Shown piece by piece: positions 11,208 through 22,536 of a DNA stretch of 64,000 nucleotides. The notes under the pieces are model-generated. The model was not told the origin of the DNA, searched no databases, and was given only the letters and a program-made list of their open reading frames with translations. Origin of the DNA: Daphnia pulex (taxonomy: Eukaryota > Arthropoda > Branchiopoda > Diplostraca > Daphniidae); NCBI RefSeq assembly GCF_021134715.1, contig NC_060027.1:2356001-2420000 (forward strand), in the 5' to 3' direction. Every line of letters starts with the position of its first letter. Within the stretch, counting starts at the first letter, position 1. The position numbers were made by a program, and so were the translations under genes.

Positions 11208-11813
11208 CTTAGTGTATGTATATCTGTATGTATGTATGTGACTGTAAAATGTGGTGGAATTGTGGGTGGAGGTGGGACAATATAACACAATTCTTTTTTT
11301 AAGTCTTTTGTTCATTGTTTCTAAATTAATACCAAGTTTTGTTTAGGAATTGTATCAATATATTTTTATCAACTTCAAAGTTTTTCATTTATACAAAGGT
11401 CAGTCACTTGCCAACTACTAATAAGATTTGAAAAAATCAACGGTTACAAGTTTCTTTCTTATTTCGCCCTTAAAGTCATCGTCAAACCATAACAACAATG
11501 AGAGTAACTAAGGCAGTAGTCTAACATAAAATAATTTACAACTCAGCATACTGGCCTTGAAGAAATCCAACACCAAAAGACACCTGTAGCAATGTTAACA
11601 GGCTTGAAGTTACTAACAAAGTCTTACAAAAGAGTTACCCGTATTAAAACTTTTATTTTCTCATTTAAGATCAACAATTGATTCCCAGCGACCAATTACC
11701 ATGAAAATAACCGATACATATAAATAACCCCGAGTAGAAATTTCGGCTCTAATAATAAGGAATTTCCTTGCAGAAAATTGCGGAATCGTAGTTTGGGGTG
11801 TTATTCGGCTGCG

Positions 11814-12905
11814 TTAGTGGTGTAGTAACTCGGGGCAAAGAAGTGCTTTGGGAGCTTCGGTGTAGGATTTGGTACTAACGAAAGTAGTGATGTAATACTC
11901 GGATGACTTTGGTGGTGTAGTACTTTGGAACATCAGTGCAGTACTCTGGAGCAGCGTGGGTTGTAGTGAAGTAAACTGGAGCCATGGTGTATCGTGACGG
12001 TGACTTCGTGGTGTAGTACTCCGCTGCCTTCGTGGTGTAGTACTCCGCTGCCTTCGTGGTGTAGTACTCCGCTGCCTTCGTGGTGTAGTACTCCGCTGCC
12101 TTCGTGGTGTAGTACTCCGCTGCCTTCGTGGTGTAGTAATCCGCTGCCTTCGTGGTGTAGTAAGTACTCCGCTGCCTTCGTGGTGTAGTAAGTACTCCGC
12201 TGCCTTCGTGGTGTAGTACTCCGCTGCCTTCGTGGTGTAGTACTCCGCTGCCTTCGTGGTGTAGTACTCCGCTGCCTTCGTGGTGTAGTACTCCGCTGCC
12301 TTCGTGGTGTAGTACTCCGCTGCCTTCGTGGTGTAGTACTCCGCTGCCTTCGTGGTGTAGTACTCCGCTGCCTTCGTGGTGTAGTACTCCGCTGCCTTCG
12401 TGGTGTAGTACTCCGCTGCCTTCGTGGTGTAGTACTCCGCTGCCTTCGTGGTGTAAGCTGGGGCGACGTAGGTTGTAGTGCAGAACTTGGGCGCTTCGGT
12501 GGGGTAACAAGTTATCCTCGGTGGTGTGGCACTTGCAGGTCTCAGTGTAGTAACCGGTTTTTGCGTATGTTGTTGTTGGTACACCCCATACTTTGGAGAT
12601 ATCGGTACACCATGGCCGAACCAACCATCAACGATACAACACCCAACAGCAACACGACGCCATAGTTTACTAGACAATTAATAAATTTTAACATTTTCAA
12701 TTATGGTACTGGTATAATAACAAATAGAAAAAGGGAAGAGTTGATTCACACTCTATGGAAATTTTTGTTTACCTTTATTTAAAACTTGGAATGCGACGAA
12801 GAATGAACTTGTTGACAAATAGTGCACGGCAGTTCCTATACCGTAACGGAGATGCTCACTCGGCTGCTGAATTCTTTCACCTTTTCTCTCCTTTCATACG
12901 ACTAG
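11814..12905 (-). pseudogene. Decayed YYTTKAAE-repeat protein gene, copy 2 (right arm mirror)
   Basis: Minus-strand mirror of 5056-6027: leader module 12774-12905, body 11814-12669. It shares the missing start, the missing base in the signal-like stretch and both TTAC insertions. It differs only in array length and a substitution in one repeat unit. Long open frames through the array exist in two frames because the 24 bp unit has no stop in them; this is not evidence of an intact gene. Confidence 0.6.
12003..12457 (-). repeat. 24 bp tandem array, about 19 units (right arm)
   Basis: Mirror of the left array with five additional units upstream of the TTAC insertions and a point change making one unit KAAD. 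The extra units show slippage or unequal exchange after the arms were last made identical. Confidence 0.95.
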
Positions 12906-12970
12906 AAAATAAATAATTTGTGTATTTAGTAGTTGGCATATTAAAACTCCACGTAACAAAATATTTACCC

Positions 12971-13644
12971 ATGATATGTAGTGGTGTAGTACTCCGATGC
13001 CTTGGTGGTGTTGTGTTAGGGAGCCTCGGTGTAATAAGCTGGCGCGGCATTTGTAGTTGTGTAACACTCTGGTTCCTTGGTGATGTAGTATTTAAGGCAT
13101 TGGTGTAGCAACTGGTTGTGTTGTATGTTGTGTAGTAATGCGGCAGTGTAGTGCTTTGGTATCCGCCACACCCAAGAGTCATCGGTACACCAGTGGTCGA
13201 CCCAGCTATGAACGATAGCACAGTTTACTAGACAATTAATAAATTCAAACATTATTATTCAACAATAACTGGCTAATAGCAAATTGAAATAAAAATAGAA
13301 TATAAATTTTCCATACAAAAAACAGAATATTCACCCATGATTGAAACTGGTAGCGCGACGAAGAATGCAGTTGGTGACACATGGTGCACTTTAGCTCTTG
13401 TATATCGGAGATATTCACTCTGATTTCTTTCGCCTTTTCTTTGCCCTTACATACGACTAGACAATAAATATTTTAAAAATAATATGCAAAAATAACTAGC
13501 ATATTAACAAAGAGAAAAAAAAAATTGAACATAACTCCATAGAACAACAGAAAATTTACCCATGATTGAGAACTGATAATACGATGAAGAATGCAGCTGA
13601 ATGGCAAATAGTGAAATGCAGCTCTTACCGTGTCGGAGGTTCTC
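12971..13644 (-). pseudogene. Decayed Tyr/Thr-rich secreted protein gene, copy 1 (right arm mirror)
   Basis: Minus-strand mirror of 4317-4990 with the same broken frames (body 12971-13228, leaders about 13334-13458 and 13560-13644). Confidence 0.55.
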
Positions 13645-13648
13645 GCTC

Positions 13649-13684
13649 GACTGATCCCTATCGACTTTTCTCTCTCCTTTTATA
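13649..13684 (-). promoter_or_regulatory. TATA/Inr core promoter (right arm mirror)
   Basis: Minus-strand mirror of 4277-4312, with identical TATAAAAG and ATCAGTC. The two promoters point toward the palindrome centre, so transcripts from the two arms would be sense copies of the same sequence converging on the middle. Confidence 0.65.
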
Positions 13685-13728
13685 CGACTTTTTCTCACCC
13701 CTCCTCTTAAGCCTTCCGGTTATTTTAC

Positions 13729-14227
13729 CTTTTTGATAATGATGCAAAACTTCCCGTTCTCACCCAACCTCTACACCACTGACACGTTCTACATAATGAT
13801 CTCCATGACCTTCGCTTGAAATGCAAACTGGCCTTTCCTTCTGCAGGATGAAGTTGCTGGGGATGGGTCTACAAAAACCAATATCAAAATGAAAACCAAA
13901 TAGCTTAACCTTGCAGCTATTGTACCTGCTTGATAATGATGAAACACGTGTCATTCTCACCCAACCTTCTACACCTCCGCATGCCAGTTTTACGTAATGT
14001 TTCTCGTGACCTTCAAGCGAGAAGGACATCCTGTCTGGACAAACTGGTCGACCTGTCTGCAGGTTGACTTGCATGCAAAAAACACAACGAAGACATGCAA
14101 ATAATGTAACGAATCTAAAATTCCTCACATATGTTGACTGCAAGGTTACCTCGAGTATGAGTGACGATTCCCCAGAGCTCTTCTTCCAAACTGATATCAG
14201 GACATCGCAAAAGGCCAGTAACGGCAA
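13729..14227 (-). pseudogene. Mirror copy of the duplicated Cys-containing exon pair (right arm)
   Basis: Identical on the minus strand to 3734-4232, including the same frame break in the second block. It carries no independent information about function. Shared damage shows that the decay predates the last arm homogenisation. Confidence 0.3.
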
Positions 14228-14429
14228 CCTGCGCCAACTCCATTGACCCCAAAACGAAATTCACAACATTCGTGTTTGTACATCTGTTGGAAAGAATAAA
14301 ATGATTATCGGCTATATGGGTTTTAAAAATAAAATTGTTTCCTATTATGTGTCTGTACTCATGTTCATACATGTTTTCATGTACAGATCTGGTACATGTA
14401 CCTACACATTACAGGTTATTCACTACACA

Positions 14430-14930
14430 CTCTTGCTGTGACTGAAACTCTAAGCAGCAATGGGACAAGGAAATTATCTACGTTAGTATTTACAAATTTA
14501 CACAAATTTACCTATAAGAAATAAATCTCTAACTAACTCTTAGCTGGGTTGCCTTCTAATCCAAAGTAAAAACAGCCAAAACAACAAACATGCTGTTACA
14601 GGGTACACCACCAAAATTGCAAGATTCAGAAATGATCCTATGGTTCATAAGCAAGAATACCTATGTTTTATGAAAATACCTTATCTTGATACATCTGTAT
14701 TCCTCTATGTGTGGGCTTCAAACATGAGTTTTAGGCTTTTGACAGCATGAGGATCTAATGGATGGAAATTGACTGTGCGCTACAGTCATTTAGTTGGAAT
14801 GACTGACAGTATGCATCTAGAATTTGAAGAAATAAGTTAGAATAACATAAAAATAAGAAAAATAGGTCAAGCTGAACCTTTATTAGATATGAAGTTAAAT
14901 TTGATATTTGAAATCACAGAAAGAATGTTA
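14430..14930 (+). repeat. Boundary repeat R, copy 4 (outer right, extends past the palindrome)
   Basis: The longest outer copy. It starts inside the right arm and continues beyond the arm end at 14652. It aligns with copy 2 on the same strand through ATGACTGACAGTATGCATCT to about 14930. Divergence from the inner copies is much higher than between the arms, so R copies predate the arm homogenisation. Confidence 0.75.
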
Positions 14931-17299
14931 TAGACACGAATCTCTCTCCGGTTTTGGAGCTAACTTTGGTGCCAGTGTGTAGGGAGCAACCGCAACAACG
15001 CTGATTTACTTTCAAGCCCATATTGACAATGCCTTAAAGTAGGTTTAACTAGTCAAATGGTGAAAAATATAAATACAAGAATCTTGTACAAATACTGGGA
15101 GTTTAAATATCTAGCACTATTACCACAACGCAAATCTTTCGGAGAACTGATTACGGTATAACGGTGTAGTAGCGTCGGTGGGTGCTCACCGTTTAATAAG
15201 AATTTTGTCGTAAAGCAACCTTTTGTAGTAATGCCACTTAGTCGACTAAGTCGACTAAAATTACCAAATGAACAGCACTGATCAGTGCTGTTCATTTGGT
15301 AATTTGCATTTTCTCGCAAAGTAACCTAAAAATTACGACACCGAAAAGAAAAGAAAAAAGAAACGAGAAAGCTTTATTTACACGAATTTATTTAACGAAT
15401 ACGCTTATCGCACGGCTGGCTAGATTTCTTTCGATGATCTAATCTAATTAGGGCTCAACGTGTTTCCGCGAGTTCCATAAAAGACACAAGAAGTTCCAAT
15501 CCAAAATTTCACTACTGATGAAAAGATAAAACAATTCAAAAAGCGCATCGATTTGAGATTGAATAAGATCAGAACAAAATGCGATGTGAAGGCGTTTCGG
15601 GAGGAAAACGTGAAGCTATCTAGCGAGTAAAGTGTCGAGCCATCATATAACGAGTATAATAAAAGAAACTTCGAGGCGCGCGGTTCAAAAAAATCCAAAG
15701 AAGACAAGAGAGGAAACCAACTTCCTCCCGTAAATTGACCAAGCGTCTATGATCTCCATGAAATATGTTATAGAATGTTGTGGCATTTTTGTGAAACAAC
15801 TGAGTTTATAAAATAATAATTTTAGCAACAAGCGTGATTTTACATTTCCACGATACACTCTCACTGAAGAACACAACTGTACGCTGATTTGCTGGAAATT
15901 ACCGATCCATTCTGTTTGGCTGAGAAAACCTCAAAATATTATACCCCTTGAACTGGGGGCATAATAATTTCAATTCAACAGGAATAAATCTGACTTTTAA
16001 AGGATTGAAGAAACTAATGGACGCCAGACACAACAGTCGTTATTGCAGAGTGGCAATTCATTTAGGAAAAATCGGTATTTTTCACAATCAACTGCCACTA
16101 ATATTTGCCACTAAGTTGAAAAGTATAAAGCTAGAATAACACTATTTACCTTGAATATAAATTTGCGGACGCTGAATTAACGAGGACTCCACTAAAATAA
16201 TTTACTTTTTTTTATGTGCAGATCACTGCACCTGGCGAAGAAAGAAAACAAAAGACACAAGGTTAATCTCTCTAGCAACTTCGTCGTTCGTCGAGTTCCA
16301 GATAGAAATTGTTGTTGCCTAAATACAAGGAATTAGCCTTTTCTAATGATAAAGGAAGAGAAAGAAAGTTGAATTGTATGCACCTGATGCTTATTTGTGA
16401 ACTATAACGCGGGAGTCACCTGCCTTCGAAGGAAGAGCTGGTGATAAAAGGGTCTTTTCAAATTCTTTAATTCTATTACTTCAGCAACAGTCCATTAGAT
16501 CGCATGAGCAGTGTCAGAGTTTCATCACCAAGCCTATTTCTTCGCAGAAGTCAGTTTTTTCAACAAATATTTCCAGTGAACCACACTATATCGGTCACAA
16601 CACAAAGACTTCAAATCTGAAAAGAGAAATGAAGAAGTTCATTAAAATATCTAAATTTTTACTTAATCAATCACATGTTGCCAAAGTCTTATTCAATCAT
16701 ATTGTTGTTTATATTGTAAGAGATTGGCTGTAGAAGATGTTGAATATAAAGATTTGAAGTTGTCAGTCTGAACTTTTTGTTCATTGAACTGTGAACATGG
16801 AAGCAAAAACTGGGTTGTGTTTCGATGATTCCTCCCTTCTTTATATACCAACATTGATGTTCACATTGAATTTTCTTCAACATTGATATTTTGTTGCCGA
16901 TATTGGACTGTAATACATCCCAATCTGCATGTTGACTGGAGATTGGGATTCTTCTTTTTTTAGGCAAACATTGTGTCTGGCAGTTCACATATGGTATTGC
17001 TGTCACTGGACGTTTGAGTTCAGTTCATTAAGTACTTAATATGCATTGCTGGATTCGTCACTAGCAGATATAACTGATCTGGGCACATGGGCTGTTTCAA
17101 ACATCCCCTTAATTTGACTGTTTTGTTTCAACCACGTTAGGGGATACCTAGGCAGCCGTTGACAACACAGGTTATGCAATCGAAGAACAACAGAAAACTC
17201 TGGGAAGAACGGACTCGTTTGCCAAATGCTCACTGCAATCATATTACAATCCAACAATTCAATGATTGAAACTTTGGAACAATACGCTGATGGAAGCCT
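14931..17299. other. Unassigned accessory DNA right of the palindrome
   Basis: Only short frames occur. The best are on the minus strand at 16689-17006 and 17036-17356 (Cys-containing, e.g. NCQTQC and CEHQC), with no recognised domain and no clear splice joins. They may be remnants of an old mobile element or gene. The left-hand equivalent (1641-3308) is shorter, so the two flanks of the old duplication have diverged in content. Confidence 0.35.
15258..15305. repeat. Perfect 48 bp palindrome
   Basis: Twenty-four bases on each side pair perfectly around 15281/15282, centre CACTGATCAGTG, with no loop. A neighbouring GTCGACTAAGTCGAC run (from about 15241) is also self-complementary. It could be a dyad-symmetric protein site, a cruciform, or a scar of a small inverted insertion. 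Confidence 0.9.
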
Positions 17300-17885
17300 C
17301 CTGTATGTATGTTTGTGACGTGTATCAGTGTGACCTCGGCCTGACAACTTTGGCACTGCAGACGAACTTCTGTGAGAATGAGAACTGGGAAAGCGGTGTT
17401 GCCCTTTTCTGAAGTGAGGGAGTCTTTAGCTGCTTGATTTCGCACTAGATGGCTATAAACTATAACCGGGATTTCAAAATCAGAAACAGCCCCCTTGCTA
17501 ACGCAGGAAGCTCAACTAACTAAATGCAACTTGTTTTGCGATTATGCCTTTATTTTTTTAAAAATCTACCTTTAACAGAGCGTGTTTTCCCCAGCGTAAA
17601 TACTTTCAGATCCTTTTAGATTAACGGTTGGACCCTATCACCCTACTGATCAAGGCAACCATTATGTTGCAATAGGAGATATAACGGGGATCTAAATTTG
17701 CATAAGTCGTGGAGGGACATTATTTCGGAAACAAGACGTGCCCGAATGCCTCCTCACGTGTGCATCTTTCCTAGCTGATTTCGTGTGTCATGGACATACA
17801 TTTGTGTCCGCGATGTTGCGGTCACCACCACCGTTTCGGTCTCGGTACCACTGTTTCTATTCCAGCGCTGATAAAATGCAAAGTT
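17300..17885 (-). repeat. Right flank of the old, diverged inverted duplication
   Basis: Partner of 1005-1640 in inverted orientation. On the minus strand it reads GCCATCTAGTG, GGCAACACCGCT, TTCGTCTGCAGTGC and AAAGTTGTCAGGC in the same order as the left flank. The TATA box seen on the left is absent here. Confidence 0.7.
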
Positions 17886-18056
17886 CAAATCTCTCTTCTT
17901 CAAACATATAATTTTATTCATTACTTTCCCTTCTTAAGAGAGAAAAGAACTGTTTGTAAATTTTATAGATCCAATGTATTGCCTATAGTTCTATTAATGA
18001 AGCTACACATAACTATTTTAATAACAATCAATCATGGAAAACATATGACACAATAT

Positions 18057-20142
18057 TTAAACATATTTCTCAGGGCGACTATCTTTACCTTTTGGAAATT
18101 GTTTCGGGGTTTGGGTTTTTATTGGTCCCTTATTCCTTTCTGCTAATGTTTTAATTTCTTCAATTACCTTCTTACATTTGTCTTGAAGACTACGCTCTAG
18201 TTCTCCTGGGTTCTCTCTTTTCGTCATCATCTGCTCCACTTCTGCAAACAATTCTCCAATATTTTCCCTGGATCCCTCCAGGTAGATCTCGATAACGGTT
18301 TTAACCAAAAGCAAGTCTTCCTTTGTCTTATTCAAGTTGAGCGAGATTTTTTCGGAATGTTGGTGGCTCCAATGGGTAGACGTACGATTTGCTTCTTCAA
18401 CAATTTCGAGGTTCTTCTTGGCACCAGATTGAATGTCTCTAAAAATGGCGACAAATTTGTTCCAACTGACGTCCAGTTTTTTTAAATTATTTTTCCTCAG
18501 CCGATTAAGCGGGTCGCTAGTGTTCCCAAGCAGTTGCAAGTCTTCATTAAGTTGGTGCATTTCGTGTCTCAAGCTTTCGGCTGTGATCAGTAACTGATTT
18601 TCTTCTTCTCTTTTTTTCCGGGCTTCTTCTTCTTTGGCATGAAGGAATTTCATCGTGTTTTCTAGTTTTGATTTAGCTATTCCTGTTGACTGATTGGCCT
18701 GCTGAATTCGGTAAGGATCAGGTTCGGAACAGTACCAAATGTCCCATCTCACAGTTCTCCAGTTATATGCCCAATCGCAATTAGTTTTTTCAGAATGCAA
18801 ATCTTTTAAGGCATCCATAGTATTATTAAATTCTGCCTCATCCCTTTGTTTTTTCCTTCTCCAGTTCTCGATCTCATGTCTAATGAAAACAATTTCCTCC
18901 TCGATTTTCTTCTTCCTGACGTATCTCGACTGTATCTCAGCGGAGGTGGTCTTCAACTGTTGCTCTTTATCTGACTTGGACGAAGTGTGAAATTTAGTAA
19001 GCTCATCGACTAAATAAACCAATTCTCCAAACTCGCTGGCTATTTGACTGGAGAGATTTAAAGTTTGGTCGCTGGTCTCTTTCAAGTTCTTCAACGGTAA
19101 ATATATAAATTCGATTATTCGGCTGGAATTTTTGAATTTCTCCAAATAACCGGCGACTTCTTTTACTTTGCTAGGCACAAAGAGACTGTGCATTTTAATC
19201 TGGTCTGCATTGGTAAGGGAGACTAAGAAAGCGTTGTTAAGCTTTTGACTAATCTGCAACAGAGTGGTGCGGAAGCTGTGGGTATACTGAACAACTGGAG
19301 ACGGATTTCTTACAGTTCCCCGGAAAGCTGAGTCAAGATTTTGCATGGACATACTCATCAATCGCGTAAGAAAATACGCGATGCGAGGAAGTGGCGTAAG
19401 CAAGTCTTCAGCACGAAAGATTTCGTTCCCTTCAGACCCGATAGATTGTTCTGCGTCTGCTTTTAAAAAAGTATGATTAGAATTTATGTCTGTTTCTTGC
19501 AATCACGCTGAGTATGTTGCTACCTTCAGCAGTCACTGGGGTTGGAGTGGATGTTGCCCAATTAGGCCCGTGTGGCGGCGATTCTCTTGGAGCGTTTCCC
19601 TTGCTTCCCGGTCTATGTGTGTGGGACACGTCTTGTTGGTACGGCAAATTTGTCTTGTTCCCAGAACGATAAATATTATTCAACTGTTTTTGCTGTTCTC
19701 CATTTCGAGATTTCTGCGATTCTTGTGGCATCTCTGACATTGGATTATCAGGCGAAGGTTGGATAGTAGTAGTAGGGTAGGCCAAAGTTGAAGTCTCGGT
19801 CTGATATGCAGTTTCAGTTGCTAAAGAAAAAAAAATTTAATTCACCATGTACGTATCTAACGGGTGCAGTTATTACGATGAACTCACTTGTTATTTCCAC
19901 TGGATTAGCTAGAGTTGTAGTTGATGTTATATTTGCTTCGGTACCTGATTCTACCCTTCGAGCTAAATATTGAGACCTCAACGTTTTAAGATCCCCTTAT
20001 AGTTAATAAAAATTTGAATTAGACAGTTTATCCAGTAAAATGATTTAGTCATAAAAAAATTACCAGAAGGAGATCCGATGGCGGAAGATAGAAGAAGAAA
20101 TAAAATTGCAACATGACAACTTTGTCGATTAAATGATGCCAT
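18057..20142 (-). CDS. Secreted large helical (coiled-coil) protein, member A, 617 aa
   Basis: Four exons fit in phase: 20142-20064, 19962-19888, 19820-19524 and 19459-18057, all joined at phase 1. Exon 1 encodes a signal peptide (MASFNRQ...FLLLSSAIGSPSG). Exons 2-3 encode a Thr/Pro/Ser-rich linker. The long last exon encodes helices and coiled coil rich in E, K, R and Q. SFRTTLLQI (about residue 212) and SWNKFVAIF (about residue 484) match motifs in the large neighbours at 24328, 27437, 31888 and 35106. A Cys/Trp-rich patch (NCDWAYNWRTVRWDIWYC) lies between the long helices. Divergently paired with 20665-21726. Function is unknown; secretion is supported, and any pore-forming or structural role is inference. 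Confidence 0.8.
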
Positions 20143-20664
20143 AATGCTATTACTCTGATGAGCGAGCGATCCCACTATGAAAATCTCTTAGTTTTCTGCC
20201 TCCTTTTAATACGATAAAGGGCAGTCCGGATTCACCCAGTTCCCTCCCACTTCTATAATCGTCTGGGAAATTTTAATTTTGCAACGTTTTCGTGTCATAT
20301 TTCAAAGTTAGATAAAAATCAGTCGACGGTTTCTGGTTACGAAGAGGTCCATGGATTTTGGATTCTTTCCAGTTAAGGGAAATCTATAGCGTAAGATTTA
20401 ACGAAAATTTAATTAACATTGAATGCTCCTCGTTTCTCTGATGAATCATTGTAATACGACCGTCTTGTTTGTTGTAGTTGATGGCCAATAGACGTCGATC
20501 GGCAGCATTTATTTATCAGACTGGGTTTTTCCTTTCCCATGCACAGCGAAACGCACGATATTCCGTTTCTGCCAGCACATCTTAAAGCCGGGGGAAATCG
20601 GCCGGCCCTGTGGAACCGCATTAAACACATGTCCGCGATAGCGCCTAGAACAGTCACATCTAAA
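20143..20664. promoter_or_regulatory. Shared divergent intergenic region A/B (522 bp)
   Basis: Both flanking genes start outward from this interval. A TATA/Inr is visible only for the minus-strand gene. Co-regulation of the pair is inferred from the layout and from the same layout in two neighbouring pairs. Confidence 0.45.
20175..20211 (-). promoter_or_regulatory. TATA/Inr promoter of member A
   Basis: On the minus strand a TATTAAAA box (20211-20204) precedes an initiator-like TCATAG with its A at 20178, a spacing of 33 bp. The first ATG after this start is at 20142, which supports that as the coding start. Confidence 0.5.
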
Positions 20665-21726
20665 ATGCAGAGTCTTGCGGCAAAAATCGGAATCTTGGTC
20701 GTGCTAGTAGGCAAGTCTTTCCTTTACACACACCAATTTTGCTATTCATTCAAATTCAATAAGCGATTATTCACCCACGCGAATACGCACATTTATATCT
20801 TTTTAAAACTTACGTGAATTGGAATTTCCTTTGTTTTTCTTTCTTCAGGTTCATTAGAGTGTGTTGCAGTAGCTCCTCCAAACCCATTGCAAGAAATGGT
20901 TCTAGAGATTCGCCCATCTTTCGGTGAAGGATTGCAGCATCTCGAAAATTTGTTTGACTTGTTCCATCTAACTCTGACTGGAACAGAATTTGAAATGGAA
21001 GCCCCTAGTAATAAAGAGGAGATACAGTTAGCTATTCGCCAGACCCACGATTTTTTTTCTGAAACCGAGAAGATCACAGCCAAGCATCAGAGACTCTATG
21101 ATGAGAAGTTTCTTTCTCTAACTCACAACATCTCTGTCCTTGAAATAAACATAAATCAGCAAGAGAATGAGCTTACCCAGTTGAAACGAGAAGAAGGCAA
21201 AAAGCAAGTCGAATCCGCCAAACTAGTCGTGAAAAACATTTTTTCATTCAGGAAAGGTAAAATCAGTTTACGAATATAAGACTTATGCACATTTAATTCG
21301 ATTGGAACTTAAAATAATCTATAATATATATTGACCCTTACAGGCATTAACAGAGAGATTCTAGCTAAAATTCTAGCAATAAAAGCAACCGTGAAAGAGA
21401 TTGTTGATCGTCACAATTCGATGGCGGCATCCATATCAAGCTTGAAATCAAATCTGATTTCTTCTCGTTCGGAACTCAGCAGACTGAGAGATGAAAGTTC
21501 GTTAATTGGGAGCTTGGGCTCCAAAATCAGATCCATCACTACGTTTTTGACTGTGCTTCATGGAAAAGTGAACGTCATGTCCAACACACAGCAGTGGCGG
21601 TATGAGTTTGAACCCTTGCTTCTATCCATTGATGATTTGATCAAATTTCTCCAAAGTCGTGAGGATCTGATGACGTCACTGGCGAACAAACAAATCGTGG
21701 ATAAAATTAGAGATAAATACTTTTAA
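20665..21726 (+). CDS. Small secreted helical protein, member B, 278 aa
   Basis: Three exons: 20665-20710, 20849-21256 and 21344-21726. The signal peptide (MQSLAAKIGILVVLVG) is split by the first intron. That intron starts with GC inside a strong AG|GCAAGT donor consensus, the only donor that keeps the frame. Then LECVAVAPPNPLQEMV, a long coiled-coil helix, a short hydrophobic/basic stretch (LVVKNIFSFRKG) and a second coiled-coil helix. It is a clear paralogue of 22537-23675: shared LQxMVxxI, LQHLENLFD/LSHLENLFD, and GxKIRxITTxLTVxxGKV. The helix-hydrophobic-helix layout is seen directly; what it does is unknown. It may act with its divergent partner A. Confidence 0.8.
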
Positions 21727-22536
21727 ATACTTTAAAAATTAACCAGTTTTTTACTCAGCAGTAATGTTACGCTTTTAACAAATTCATAGGCTAGTGATGA
21801 CAACCGACTAATTTCTGCACAAAAGTTAAATACAATTTAAACTAAATAAAAATGTGTGAATTTAACTGCAAAGTGGACTTGCCAATAAACTTTCAAATAG
21901 CTGCAACAGTACATGTGGAAATTCTGAATGAATACAAAGCTGAATTTTATTTGAAATACCCACTAACCTTAAACTGCTTTAACGAAAAATGGTCCATTAG
22001 GCAGAAAATATAGTTTGCCTTCATACAACAGCTTTTTTAAAACTAGATTTATCATTTCATCTTCCTACACGGTTTGTTTTAATTGCACACATCGGAGTGG
22101 TCGTTAATTTTTGTAAAATGTTATCATAGAGAGCAGAGTAGTCGTTATAAAAACTACGCAGCAAAATGATGGAAATACTATAAAATCTGATATGTTTGTT
22201 ATCATTGTTATCAAAAACTTTTCTCTGCTGTCGAGAAACATGATACACTGTTTAGAAAAGGATGGCTGGGAAAATTTAATGGACTTGGACTGTCACTGAA
22301 CCTCCGCTGAACCTGAACGAAATGTGTTATCCATTTTAGCAGACGAAACTAGAAGAAAGATGGATGTCGCCAGTTCGTTGTTGCCGGGCACGCCGGGCAT
22401 ACTGATAACCTCTGGGTTTTTCCATTACAACAGAAACCAAAATATCTATAAAAAACAGGATTGCCCTACTTGAGCTATTAAAAATCAGTGCTTCAAAAAA
22501 GGAAAAGTCAAGAGAAACGTGCTTCGCAAGCTCACA

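Larger units (their letters stand above)
9131..14652 (-). repeat. Right arm of the large inverted repeat (about 5.5 kb)
   Basis: Reverse complement of 3309-8710, with five extra 24 bp units in the tandem array and only rare point differences, one of them inside a repeat unit near 12139. Matching ends abruptly at 14652. Sequence beyond that point instead continues the roughly 500 bp boundary repeat found at the palindrome centre. Confidence 0.95.

Noticed and set aside
3309-14652. Palindrome as a pure long-read hairpin artefact
   Set aside because: Such artefacts are most identical at the turning point and have no outer homology. Here the centre is diverged and an older inverted duplication flanks the arms. 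Not fully excluded without reads.
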